A stretch of DNA of 5,452 nt. Source: an uncultured Rhodospirillales bacterium. GTDB taxonomy: Bacteria > Pseudomonadota > Alphaproteobacteria > Acetobacterales > Acetobacteraceae. The notes under the pieces are model-generated. The model did not search any database, was not told the DNA's origin, and was given only the letters and a program-made list of their open reading frames with translations. The stretch is from assembly GCA_903844785.1 (NCBI GenBank), contig CAIMVB010000512.1:1-5452 (forward strand). Direction: 5' to 3'. Position numbers and translations under genes: made by a program. Shown here one piece after another: positions 1 through 5,452 of the stretch; positions within the stretch are counted from its first letter, which is position 1; each line of letters opens with the position of its first letter.

Positions 1-4
1 CGCC

Positions 5-775
5 ATGGCCTATGCGCCTTTTGATCTCAGCGGCAAGGTGGCGCTGATCACCGGCGGCAATTCCGGCATTGGGCTTGGCATGGCGCGCGCGCTGGCAGAA
101 GCCGGTGCGGATATCGCGATATGGGGCAGCAATCCCGCGAAAAATGCGGCGGCTTTGGAAAGCCTGAAGCCGCTTGGCGTTCGCCTGCACACGACGGTCT
201 GCGATATTGGCGATGAAGCCGCGGTGGAAGCCGCTTTCGCTGAAACCCTTACCGCACTTGGCCGGGTGGATGCCTGCTTTGCCAATGCCGGCACCTATGG
301 CCATGCGTCCCGCTTCACCGCGCTGGAAACCAGTGAATGGCAGCGCGTGATGCGCATCAATCTGGATGGCGCCTTCTTCACGCTGCGCGCCGCCGCGCGG
401 CATATGGTGGAGCGCGGCGGCGGCGGTTCCCTGTTAGCCACTGCATCGCTGGCCGCCATTGAAGGGGCGGCGCGCAATGCCCATTACGGCGCGACCAAGG
501 GCGCGCTGGTCGCCATGATCCGCGCGCTGGCCGTGGAAATGGCGCGGCATGGCATTCGCGCCAATGCCATCCTGCCCGGCTGGATCGAAACCGCCATGAC
601 GGCCGGCAGTGTGGCGGATGAGCGTTTCAGCGGCGCCGTGCTGCCCCGCATCCCGGCCAAGCGCTGGGGCCAGCCGGCGGATTTCGGCGGCATTGCGGTT
701 TATCTGGCGAGTGAGGCTTCGGCCTATCATTCCGGGGATTGCCTGGTGATTGATGGCGGCTATTCGCTGTTTTGA
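5..775 (+). CDS. SDR family NAD(P)-dependent oxidoreductase
   Basis: This is a complete 256-residue classical short-chain dehydrogenase/reductase, a cytosolic enzyme that oxidises or reduces an alcohol/carbonyl substrate using NAD(P)(H). The Rossmann glycine motif TGGNSGIG lies at residues 16-23, followed by D67, the NAG motif at 94-96, and the full catalytic tetrad N119, S148, Y161 and K165 (YGATK). The C-terminal part has the PGW segment and the usual VIDGGY ending. Length is typical of the family. The residue after the second beta strand is not the Asp expected for strict NAD use, nor the common Arg (the segment is IWGSN at 39-43), so cofactor preference is open. Substrate cannot be assigned; relatives are variously labelled 3-oxoacyl-ACP reductase, gluconate or glucose dehydrogenase. 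Only four bases precede the ATG, so its ribosome binding site and any upstream partners are not visible. Confidence 0.93.
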   Translation: MAYAPFDLSGKVALITGGNSGIGLGMARALAEAGADIAIWGSNPAKNAAALESLKPLGVRLHTTVCDIGDEAAVEAAFAETLTALGRVDACFANAGTYGHASRFTALETSEWQRVMRINLDGAFFTLRAAARHMVERGGGGSLLATASLAAIEGAARNAHYGATKGALVAMIRALAVEMARHGIRANAILPGWIETAMTAGSVADERFSGAVLPRIPAKRWGQPADFGGIAVYLASEASAYHSGDCLVIDGGYSLF

Positions 776-827
776 GCCTCCCCCTCTGGACCATGGGGCG
801 GTGCTTGGGTTAGGAAGACGCTGCGTT

Positions 828-910
828 GCCCCTGTGGCGGAACGGTAGACGCAGACGACTCAAAATCGTCCGCCCGTAAGGGCATGGGAGTTCGAGTCTC
901 CCTGGGGGCA
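828..910 (+). tRNA. tRNA-Leu (anticodon CAA)
   Basis: The 83-base sequence folds into a type II cloverleaf. The acceptor stem pairs 828-834 with 903-909 (five Watson-Crick pairs and two G-U wobbles), with discriminator A at 910. The D stem pairs 837-839 with 850-852, and its loop contains GGTAGA. The anticodon stem pairs 854-858 with 866-870 around loop CTCAAAA, giving anticodon CAA at 861-863, which reads UUG leucine codons. The long variable arm has a GCCC/GGGC stem (872-875 with 880-883), as expected for leucine. The T stem pairs 886-890 with 898-902 around TTCGAGT. The 3' CCA is not encoded and must be added after transcription. No clear promoter of its own is visible in the 52 bases after the upstream dehydrogenase. 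Confidence 0.97.
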
Positions 911-932
911 TTCCTTTCCAAATATCGCTGTT

Positions 933-1154
933 TCATCTGCTTTGCGCGTTGCGCAAGGCTTCAAGGCGAAGCGCGCTTGCCAGCGGCAAGCTTTGGTCGG
1001 CCCGCGCCGAATCCACCTCAGCCACCAGCGCGGCAAGGCTTTGGCCCTTTTGCGCTGCCTGCGTTTCCAGTACCGCCCAGAATGCCGGCTCAAGCGCGAC
1101 CGAGGTCGCATGCCCCGCCAGGCGGAAGGAACGTTTGTTAAGGTGGCCTTTCAT
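933..1154 (-). CDS. Ribbon-helix-helix domain protein (RHH_4-like)
   Basis: This small 73-residue protein resembles the ribbon-helix-helix (RHH_4-type) family common in alphaproteobacteria. Residues 7-22 (KRSFRLAGHATSVALE) fit the DNA-contacting ribbon strand. Residues 23-37 (PAFWAVLETQAAQKG) fit the first helix, and 39-51 (SLAALVAEVDSAR) the second. A leucine-rich tail with SALRLEAL follows, as in relatives. Such proteins are expected to dimerise and bind short DNA repeats, but the targets of this subfamily are not established to my knowledge. Its ATG overlaps the stop codon of fumC in an ATGA junction, which favours this start and implies translational coupling. It converges on the tRNA-Leu gene with 22 bases between them. 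A longer minus-strand frame overlapping it at 860-1111 lacks family features. The family call is fairly secure; a regulatory role is inference. Confidence 0.85.
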   Translation of the reverse strand: MKGHLNKRSFRLAGHATSVALEPAFWAVLETQAAQKGQSLAALVAEVDSARADQSLPLASALRLEALRNAQSR

Positions 1155-2575
1155 GCCTTGCGGTCCGCAAGCGAAGGGCTGATCATCGTCTCAGGCCGCA
1201 CAAGCCGATCAAATTCCGCGGCACTGACGCTGCCAAGTTCAAGTGCTGCCGCGCGCAAGGTAAGGTTTTGCGCCAGCGCATATTTCGCAATCTCTACCGC
1301 ACGATCATAGCCAATCACCGGGGCCAGGGCTGTGACCAGCATGGGCGATTTCGCCAAATTTTCCGCAATACGCGGCAAGTTCGGATTAAGCTTTGCCACC
1401 ATATGTTCTGCAAAGCTGCGCGCCGCATCACCAAGCAAGGATGCGCTTTCCAGCACGCATTGGATGATGAGTGGCTTGAAGACATTCAACTGCAAATGCC
1501 CCTGCGCCCCTGCAATGGTGATGGCGGCATGATTACCCATCACGCGCGCCGCCACCATGCTCAGCGCTTCGGCCTGGGTCGCATTCGTCTTGCCCGGCAT
1601 GATGCTGCTGGAAAGCCCATCATCCGGTAGAATGAGTTCCGCGAAACCGCCGCGCGGCCCACTTCCCAGAAGGCGAATGTCGTTGGCGATTTTGGTAAGA
1701 GATACCGCAGCCGTATTCATCTCACCCGAAAGCGCCACAAGCGCGTCATGCGCTGCCATGGCTTCGGATTTTTCAGCCAGCGGCGCGAAAGCTTCCCCGG
1801 TGCGTTCAGCAAGAATGGCGCAGAAAAGCCGGTCAAAATCGGGGTGCCGGTTCAAGCCGCTGCCAGCTGCGGTGCCGCCTTGGGGCAGTAGCAGCAAATC
1901 AGGCAGGGCCTGAGAGATCCGGGTGATATTACGTTCAACCTGTACCGCCCAAGTGGCGCATTCCATACCAAGCGTGATTGGCACGGCATCCATCAAATGC
2001 GTCCGGCCAAGCTTCACAATATCGCGCCATTCGGCGGCCTTGGCGGCCAGCGCCGCATGTAGCACTGCAAGCCCTGGCAGTAGTTCATGCCGCAATACGG
2101 CCAGCGCTGCGATATGCATCACAGTCGGGAATGAATCATTGGATGATTGGCATAGATTGACGTGATCATTCGGGTGCACGGGATGGCGCGCACCCAATGC
2201 GTGGCCGAGGAATTCATTCGCCCGATTGGCGATGACTTCATTGGCATTCATATTGGTTTGGGTGCCTGAACCGGTTTGCCAAATGGGTAGCGGAAATTCC
2301 GCATCATGCAGGCCAAGTTCAATTTCCGCCGCCGCTTGTTGAATGGGCGCCGAGAGGCCCTCCGGCAGCAAGCCCAAGCGCTGATTTGCCGCCGCCGCCA
2401 CCCATTTCTGGGTGCCCATGGCGCGGATAACCCGAAAATCCAAACGCTGATCGCCAATTTGGAACAGGTGCCGCGCCCTTTCGGTTTGCGCGCCCCAATA
2501 TCTGCCCGCCGGAATCGATACCTCACCCAAGGCATCTTTCTCTCGGCGGAATTCAGCCATGTCATTGGGTTTCAT
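1151..2575 (-). CDS. fumC: Class II fumarate hydratase FumC
   Basis: This is a 474-residue metal-free fumarase of the aspartase/fumarase superfamily. It interconverts fumarate and L-malate as a cytosolic homotetramer in the TCA cycle. Seen motifs are TGSGTQTNMN at 101-110, the SSN substrate loop at 144-146, GRTHLMDA at 190-197 with H193 (equivalent to E. coli H188), GSGLNRHPDF at 238-247, and the mobile serine loop SSSIMPGKTN at 322-331 with catalytic S323, K329 and N331. The PGK form of this loop favours fumarase over aspartase or adenylosuccinate lyase. The C-terminal FumC domain is complete (MLVTALAPVIGYD at 412-424). The frame stays open 124 codons upstream, but the ATG at 2575 is chosen because an AGGA site precedes it and because the extension has no fumarase similarity and runs antisense into the divergent gene. 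The first residue of the serine-loop signature, normally Gly, is Ser. It probably heads an operon with the ribbon-helix-helix gene. Confidence 0.96.
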   Translation of the reverse strand: MKPNDMAEFRREKDALGEVSIPAGRYWGAQTERARHLFQIGDQRLDFRVIRAMGTQKWVAAAANQRLGLLPEGLSAPIQQAAAEIELGLHDAEFPLPIWQTGSGTQTNMNANEVIANRANEFLGHALGARHPVHPNDHVNLCQSSNDSFPTVMHIAALAVLRHELLPGLAVLHAALAAKAAEWRDIVKLGRTHLMDAVPITLGMECATWAVQVERNITRISQALPDLLLLPQGGTAAGSGLNRHPDFDRLFCAILAERTGEAFAPLAEKSEAMAAHDALVALSGEMNTAAVSLTKIANDIRLLGSGPRGGFAELILPDDGLSSSIMPGKTNATQAEALSMVAARVMGNHAAITIAGAQGHLQLNVFKPLIIQCVLESASLLGDAARSFAEHMVAKLNPNLPRIAENLAKSPMLVTALAPVIGYDRAVEIAKYALAQNLTLRAAALELGSVSAAEFDRLVRPETMISPSLADRKA

Positions 2576-2582
2576 GGTTTTT

Positions 2583-2586
2583 TCCT
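2583..2586 (-). promoter_or_regulatory. Ribosome binding site of fumC
   Basis: On the minus strand AGGA sits seven bases before the ATG at 2575. No comparable site precedes the next in-frame ATG at 2560 (residue 6), so this site decides the start of fumC. Confidence 0.7.
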
Positions 2587-2650
2587 GATGTATAAATAAT
2601 ATTGCAAAGGAATTTATTTCCCATATGCTAATGATCCCGTCATCAGAAAT

Positions 2651-2657
2651 GGGGAGG
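2651..2657 (+). promoter_or_regulatory. Strong ribosome binding site of the DUF4332 gene
   Basis: GGGGAGG, a near-ideal Shine-Dalgarno sequence, ends eight bases before the ATG at 2666 and supports that start. Confidence 0.75.
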
Positions 2658-2665
2658 TTACAGGC

Positions 2666-3073
2666 ATGAACTACAAAATCGAAACCATTGAAGGCATTGG
2701 CAAGGTCATGGGCGATAAATTGCGCGCCATTGGCATTGCCGATACGGCATCCTTGCTGGCCAAAACCGCAACCCCGAAGGATCGCGCTGCGGTTGCGGCC
2801 AAAAGCGGCATTTCCGGTAAGCTTATCCTTAAATTCGCCAATCGCGCCGATCTGATGCGCGTGAATGGCGTGGGTGAGGAATATGCGGATCTGCTGGAAG
2901 CCGCGGGCGTGGATACGGTGCCGGAACTGGCGCAGCGCAAGGCACAAAACCTATTTGATGCCTTGACCAAAACCAATGTGGAAAAAAAGCTGGTGCGCCA
3001 AACGCCACCGCTCAGCGCCGTGAAAAGCTGGATCGCAGCCGCGAAAGATATGCCACGGGTGCTGCAATACTGA
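2666..3073 (+). CDS. DUF4332 helix-hairpin-helix protein
   Basis: This 135-residue protein has the full form of the DUF4332 family. It carries two helix-hairpin-helix-like motifs: IEGIGKVMGDKLRAIGI at residues 8-24, and VNGVGEEYADLLEAAGV at 66-82. Between them is a linker containing the conserved TPKDR and SGISGKLILKFAN segments. A C-terminal region with LVRQTPPLSAVKSWIAAAKDMPR (in shortened form, residues 109-131) matches relatives. Such motifs generally contact the DNA backbone without sequence specificity, but the function of this family is unknown. There is no signal peptide or membrane segment, so it should be cytosolic. It is a single-gene unit transcribed away from fumC, with a strong ribosome binding site. 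It converges on the VOC gene, with 29 bases between the stop codons. Family identity is confident; DNA binding is only inferred from the motifs. Confidence 0.9.
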   Translation: MNYKIETIEGIGKVMGDKLRAIGIADTASLLAKTATPKDRAAVAAKSGISGKLILKFANRADLMRVNGVGEEYADLLEAAGVDTVPELAQRKAQNLFDALTKTNVEKKLVRQTPPLSAVKSWIAAAKDMPRVLQY

Positions 3074-3102
3074 ATAACGTGGGCGACATTCGCTGTTGAT
3101 CA

Positions 3103-3504
3103 TTACGCTGAATAGCTTGCGATCTCGATCAAATTACCATCGGGGTCGCGGCAATAGACCGACATGATGGGCCCAAGCGCGCCGGCTTTCGCCACCGGGC
3201 CCAGTTCTATTGTCACGCCGCAGGCGCGCAGATATTCCGCCACCTGTTCGGCCTTCATTGTCACCACGAAGCACAAATCATCCGTGCCTGGCACCCCGCC
3301 GGCAGCCCCGGTGAACCATTCTTCCTGTGTTGCCGAAACGGGGCGCAGATTGATCTTCTGCCCGCCGAAGCGAAGGGATGTGCGGCGATGCGGGCCGAAT
3401 TCCTCCCGCTCCATCCCCAGCACGCGCTGATACCAGGAAGCGGCAATTTCAACATCGCGGCAGGTAATGACCAAATGGTCCAGGCGATCCACGGCAAAAC
3501 GCAT
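3103..3504 (-). CDS. VOC family protein (glyoxalase/dioxygenase fold, GLOD5-like)
   Basis: This 133-residue single-domain protein of the vicinal oxygen chelate superfamily resembles the GLOD5-type group. It opens with the first metal-ligand segment RLDHLVITCRDVE (H10 at residues 7-19), followed by FYxxVLGM-type WYQRVLGMERE, then LRFGGQKINLR. The second half has GTDDLCFV at 73-80, LGPVAKAGALGPIMSVYCRDPDGN at roughly 101-124, and NLIEIASY with E127 as the C-terminal metal ligand. At the usual second histidine position there is Asp76. Relatives include lyases, isomerases and ring-cleavage dioxygenases; no substrate can be named. It is the last gene of the run led by the class I fumarase, six bases after the RidA-like gene, with a GAAGGG ribosome site inside that gene's last codons. 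No terminator hairpin with a T-run follows. Confidence 0.9.
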   Translation of the reverse strand: MRFAVDRLDHLVITCRDVEIAASWYQRVLGMEREEFGPHRRTSLRFGGQKINLRPVSATQEEWFTGAAGGVPGTDDLCFVVTMKAEQVAEYLRACGVTIELGPVAKAGALGPIMSVYCRDPDGNLIEIASYSA

Positions 3505-3510
3505 GATGCT

Positions 3511-3903
3511 TTAACCCTTCTTCGGCAAACGCGCCGTCACTTCGATTTCAATGCGCATGATATCGGTTTGCAGCCCGGCATGGAGCAGCGTGGAAGCCGG
3601 CCGCGCCTTGCCAAAATGCTTACGAAAGACCGGCCAGCAGGGTTCCCAATCTTCACGCCGCGGCACAATGGTCAACACACGCACCACATCATCCAGGGTG
3701 CAGCCAGCTTCCGCCAGCGCGCGGGAGATATTGGCAAAGCATTGTTCCGCCTGCGCCACCACATCGGGTGCGATGGTCATGGTGGCGTAATCATAGCCCG
3801 TGGTGCCAGAAACCCAGACATAATCGCCATCCACCACCGCGCGGGAATAGCCGATTTCCGCTTCGAATTTGGACCCGGAGGAAATCAGGCGGCGATGGGT
3901 CAT
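3511..3903 (-). CDS. RidA-like (YjgF/YER057c/UK114) family protein
   Basis: This 130-residue protein spans the whole Rid domain and should form the family's trimer with active sites at subunit interfaces. Seen are YSRAVVDGDYVWVSGTTGYD (19-38), the central helix AEQCFANISRALAEAG (52-67), VVRVLTIVPRREDW (73-86), ARPASTLLHAGL (100-111) and the C-terminal MRIEIEVTAR (116-125) with E121. Classical RidA removes reactive enamine/imine intermediates made by PLP enzymes and uses an arginine (R105 in E. coli) to hold the substrate carboxylate. Here the aligned residue is Ser104, so it belongs with the Rid subgroups lacking that arginine and its reaction is unknown. The ATG has AAGGA seven bases upstream. 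It lies 16 bases after the DUF1272 gene and six bases before the VOC gene, consistent with cotranscription. Confidence 0.92.
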   Translation of the reverse strand: MTHRRLISSGSKFEAEIGYSRAVVDGDYVWVSGTTGYDYATMTIAPDVVAQAEQCFANISRALAEAGCTLDDVVRVLTIVPRREDWEPCWPVFRKHFGKARPASTLLHAGLQTDIMRIEIEVTARLPKKG

Positions 3904-3919
3904 GGGTTATTCCTTTTCT

Positions 3920-4177
3920 TTACCCAACCATCGGCCCGCCGCATTTTTCCGGGCGGAATTTGCGTTCGGTGGAGGCTGGAAATTTCGCAAGCTTATCGGC
4001 GGGCCGGATTGGGCGACGGACCAATTCGCCACCGCAATTCGGGCAAAGCCCGCCTGGCAGTTTCGTGCGCGCGCAATCCACGCACCAGGTGCATTCAAAA
4101 GAACAGATCAGCGCATCACGGCTTTCAGGCGGCAAATCCCGCCCGCAGCATTCGCAATTGGGTCTCAGTGCCAGCAT
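3920..4177 (-). CDS. DUF1272 cysteine-rich protein
   Basis: This 85-residue protein matches the DUF1272 family, from the opening LALRPNCECCGRDLPPES to the GELVRRPIRPA segment. Ten cysteines occur at residues 8, 10, 11, 25, 29, 32, 35, 45, 48 and 79; the CxCC, CxxxCxxC and CPNC groupings look like zinc-ribbon or treble-clef knuckles, so structural zinc sites are likely, though I know of no biochemical function. The basic tail after residue 54 is variable in the family. The open frame extends 37 codons further upstream, but the ATG at 4177 is preferred because AGGGGGA precedes it, family homology begins exactly there, and the extension runs into the preceding gene. It sits 13 bases after the DUF2798 gene and 16 before the RidA-like gene, in the same likely operon. 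Confidence 0.9.
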   Translation of the reverse strand: MLALRPNCECCGRDLPPESRDALICSFECTWCVDCARTKLPGGLCPNCGGELVRRPIRPADKLAKFPASTERKFRPEKCGGPMVG

Positions 4178-4183
4178 CAGTCT

Positions 4184-4190
4184 TCCCCCT
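4184..4190 (-). promoter_or_regulatory. Ribosome binding site of the DUF1272 gene
   Basis: On the minus strand AGGGGGA ends six bases before the ATG at 4177 and fills the short gap after the DUF2798 stop codon. It decides between this start and a longer upstream one. Confidence 0.7.
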
Positions 4191-4439
4191 TCACGGCGTT
4201 GCCACGATGCGCGCAACAATACGCCGCACGATGGGCAGCACCACCAGCACGGTTGGGAAGGCGATGATCCAGGAGGAAATCCAGGCAATCGGCCAACGTG
4301 CCAGAAACTCCGCCCCCGGCCCCAGCGCCAAAAGCGTTGAGATGCCGGAGATGATGATGGTCATGATCCCAGAAAGGATGAAGCCCGTCACCGGCAGCAT
4401 GAAGCGCGCCGGCAGACGACGATCACCCGCCGCGCTCAC
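4191..4439 (-). CDS. DUF2798 family small membrane protein
   Basis: This 82-residue protein has two hydrophobic segments, about residues 15-39 ([18 protein letters not shown] and on) and 50-70 ([20 protein letters not shown]). They are joined by a short loop and followed by a basic tail (VRRIVARIV), matching the DUF2798 layout. It should sit in the cytoplasmic membrane with the positive C-terminus inside; its role is unknown. The chosen start is a GTG at 4439 that overlaps the fumarase stop codon (GTGA), with GAGGGG five bases upstream inside the fumarase gene, implying translational coupling. The alternative ATG at 4400 (residue 14) would give a shorter protein with both helices intact but has no ribosome site. 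Why a membrane protein is coupled to a soluble Fe-S fumarase is not evident. Confidence 0.85.
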   Translation of the reverse strand: MSAAGDRRLPARFMLPVTGFILSGIMTIIISGISTLLALGPGAEFLARWPIAWISSWIIAFPTVLVVLPIVRRIVARIVATP

Positions 4440-5452
4440 TCCAGCCCCTCATAGAAATCATTGCCCTTGTCATCCATGACGATGAAGGCCGGGAAATCCT
4501 CAACCTCAATCCGCCAAACGGCTTCCATGCCGAGTTCGGGATATTCCAGCACTTCCACCTTCTTGATGCAGTCCTGCGCCAGGCGCGCGGCGGGGCCACC
4601 GACGGAACCCAGATAGAAGCCGCCATAATTTTTGCAGGCATTCAAAACGGCTTTGGAACGATTGCCCTTGGCCAGCATCACCATGGAACCACCGGCCTTC
4701 TGGAAGGCTTCCACATAAGAATCCATCCGCCCCGCCGTGGTGGGGCCGAAGGAACCGGTTGCCATGCCCGTCGGCGTTTTCGCCGGGCCCGCGTAATAAA
4801 CCGGGTGATCCTTCATATATTGCGGCAGGCCCTGCCCGGCATCGATGCGTTCTTGCAGCTTCGCATGGGCAATATCACGCGCCACAACCACGGTGCCGGT
4901 TAGGCTCACGCGCGTCTTCACCGGGTATTTGGAAAGCGTGGCGCGGATGTCGCTCATGGGGCGGGATAGATCAATCTTCACCACTTCGCCATTCAGGATA
5001 TCGGCGGTGGCTTCGGGCAGATATTTCGCGGGATCATGTTCCAGATCTTCGACGAAAACGCCTTCCGGCGTGATCTTCGCCTTGATCTGCCGATCGGCGG
5101 AACAGGAAACGCCAATGCCAATCGGCAGGCTCGCGCCATGCCGCGCAAGCCGCACCACGCGCACATCATGGCAGAAATACTTGCCGCCAAACTGCGCGCC
5201 GATGCCAAGGTTCTGCGTGAGTTTATGCACCTCCGCTTCCAGTTCCGTATCGCGGAAGGCGTGGCCGGAAAGATCGCCCGAATTCGGCAGCGCGTCCAGC
5301 CATTTCGTGCTGGCCAGCTTCACGGTCTTCAGAGTCGCTTCCGCGCTGGTGCCGCCAATGACAATCGCCAGATGATAGGGCGGGCAAGCGCTGGTGCCGA
5401 GCGTCTTGATCTTATCTTCCAGAAAAGCCAGCAGCTTCGGCTTGTTCAGCAC
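4436..5452 (-). CDS. fumA: Class I fumarate hydratase, [4Fe-4S] type (partial, N-terminus outside window)
   Basis: The visible 338 residues are the C-terminal part of a single-chain class I fumarase like E. coli FumA/FumB, which hydrates fumarate to L-malate with a labile [4Fe-4S] cluster in a dimer. Two of the three expected cluster cysteines are present, in SACPPYH (visible residue 23) and GVSCSADR (residue 117). Their 94-residue spacing matches FumA C224 and C318, so the third ligand and about 200 residues lie upstream, outside the window. Other family segments are [56 protein letters not shown] and [20 protein letters not shown]. The alpha and beta portions are fused, unlike two-subunit fumarases and TtdA/TtdB tartrate dehydratase, although activity on related hydroxy acids cannot be excluded. 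The GTG at the edge is an internal valine codon. It leads the downstream set of four small genes. Confidence 0.96.
   Translation of the reverse strand: MLNKPKLLAFLEDKIKTLGTSACPPYHLAIVIGGTSAEATLKTVKLASTKWLDALPNSGDLSGHAFRDTELEAEVHKLTQNLGIGAQFGGKYFCHDVRVVRLARHGASLPIGIGVSCSADRQIKAKITPEGVFVEDLEHDPAKYLPEATADILNGEVVKIDLSRPMSDIRATLSKYPVKTRVSLTGTVVVARDIAHAKLQERIDAGQGLPQYMKDHPVYYAGPAKTPTGMATGSFGPTTAGRMDSYVEAFQKAGGSMVMLAKGNRSKAVLNACKNYGGFYLGSVGGPAARLAQDCIKKVEVLEYPELGMEAVWRIEVEDFPAFIVMDDKGNDFYEGLE

Larger units (their letters stand above)
2576..2665. promoter_or_regulatory. AT-rich divergent promoter region between fumC and the DUF4332 gene
   Basis: This 90-base stretch is the only place where transcription can diverge in the window, and it is much more AT-rich than its surroundings. 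On the plus strand TTGCAA (2602-2607) and TATGCT (2624-2629), 16 bases apart, form a modest sigma-70-like pair for the DUF4332 gene, each matching four of six consensus bases. For fumC the minus-strand TATTAT/TTTATA sequences around 2591-2602 could supply a -10 element, but no good -35 is seen. Two short dyads lie here: GGAA-N5-TTCC at 2609-2621 and ATGA-N5-TCAT at 2631-2643. They could be operators, but short dyads are common in AT-rich DNA. That promoters lie here is likely; the exact elements are uncertain. Confidence 0.5.

Noticed and set aside
777..801. Imperfect hairpin after the SDR gene (CCTCCCC against GGGGCGG) as a terminator
   Set aside because: Six pairs with one mismatch and a ten-base loop, but no T-run follows, so an intrinsic terminator is not supported.
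828..910. tRNA-Leu as an integration (att) site for a mobile element
   Set aside because: No integrase gene and no repeat of the tRNA 3' end was noticed elsewhere in the window, and the flanking genes look like ordinary chromosome.
860..1111. An 83-codon minus-strand open frame overlapping the tRNA and the ribbon-helix-helix gene
   Set aside because: It is extremely Arg-rich, runs through the tRNA, and overlaps a recognisable protein family in another frame.
2576..2947. A 124-codon upstream extension of the fumC frame, from an ATG at 2947
   Set aside because: It has no fumarase similarity, runs antisense through the well-supported DUF4332 gene, and the internal ATG at 2575 has its own ribosome binding site.
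3083..3093. GCGA-CAT-TCGC mini-hairpin between the convergent DUF4332 and VOC genes
   Set aside because: A four-base stem without a T-run on either strand is too weak to call a terminator.
3388..4479. A 363-codon plus-strand open frame
   Set aside because: It lies antisense to the VOC, RidA-like, DUF1272 and DUF2798 genes, shows no domain, and has the Arg/Pro/His-rich composition of a shadow frame.

Overview
The window is GC-rich bacterial DNA, densely coded, and reads like the chromosome of an alphaproteobacterium, possibly of the Rhodospirillales/Acetobacteraceae type. That placement is inferred from protein resemblance: an alphaproteobacterial-style ribbon-helix-helix protein, a DUF4332 protein, and a DUF1272 protein. 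No rRNA or other decisive marker is present. I see no insertion sequence, prophage gene, CRISPR array or toxin-antitoxin pair.

Layout from left to right: a complete short-chain dehydrogenase/reductase (5-775, +); a tRNA-Leu with anticodon CAA (828-910, +); a minus-strand pair made of class II fumarase fumC (1151-2575) and a small ribbon-helix-helix protein (933-1154) joined by an ATGA overlap; a 90-bp AT-rich divergent intergenic region (2576-2665); a DUF4332 helix-hairpin-helix protein (2666-3073, +); then a tight minus-strand run that enters from the right edge. In transcription order that run is a class I [4Fe-4S] fumarase (partial, its first ~200 residues lie outside), a two-helix DUF2798 membrane protein (GTG start, GTGA overlap), a cysteine-rich DUF1272 protein, a RidA-like (YjgF/UK114) protein and a VOC/glyoxalase-fold protein. 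The gaps in this run are -4, 13, 16 and 6 bases, so one transcript is likely.

The main theme is fumarate/malate interconversion in the TCA cycle. Two structurally unrelated fumarases, one with an oxygen-labile iron-sulfur cluster and one metal-free, are encoded under 2 kb apart in separate operons. Each is linked to small uncharacterised partners: fumC to a possible DNA-binding protein, and the Fe-S enzyme to four small proteins, two of which belong to superfamilies with metabolite-handling members. Most individual genes are ordinary conserved ones. What deserves attention is the fumarase arrangement, the unusual signature of this FumC, the RidA-like protein lacking the canonical arginine, and the DUF2798-DUF1272 module attached to the class I fumarase.
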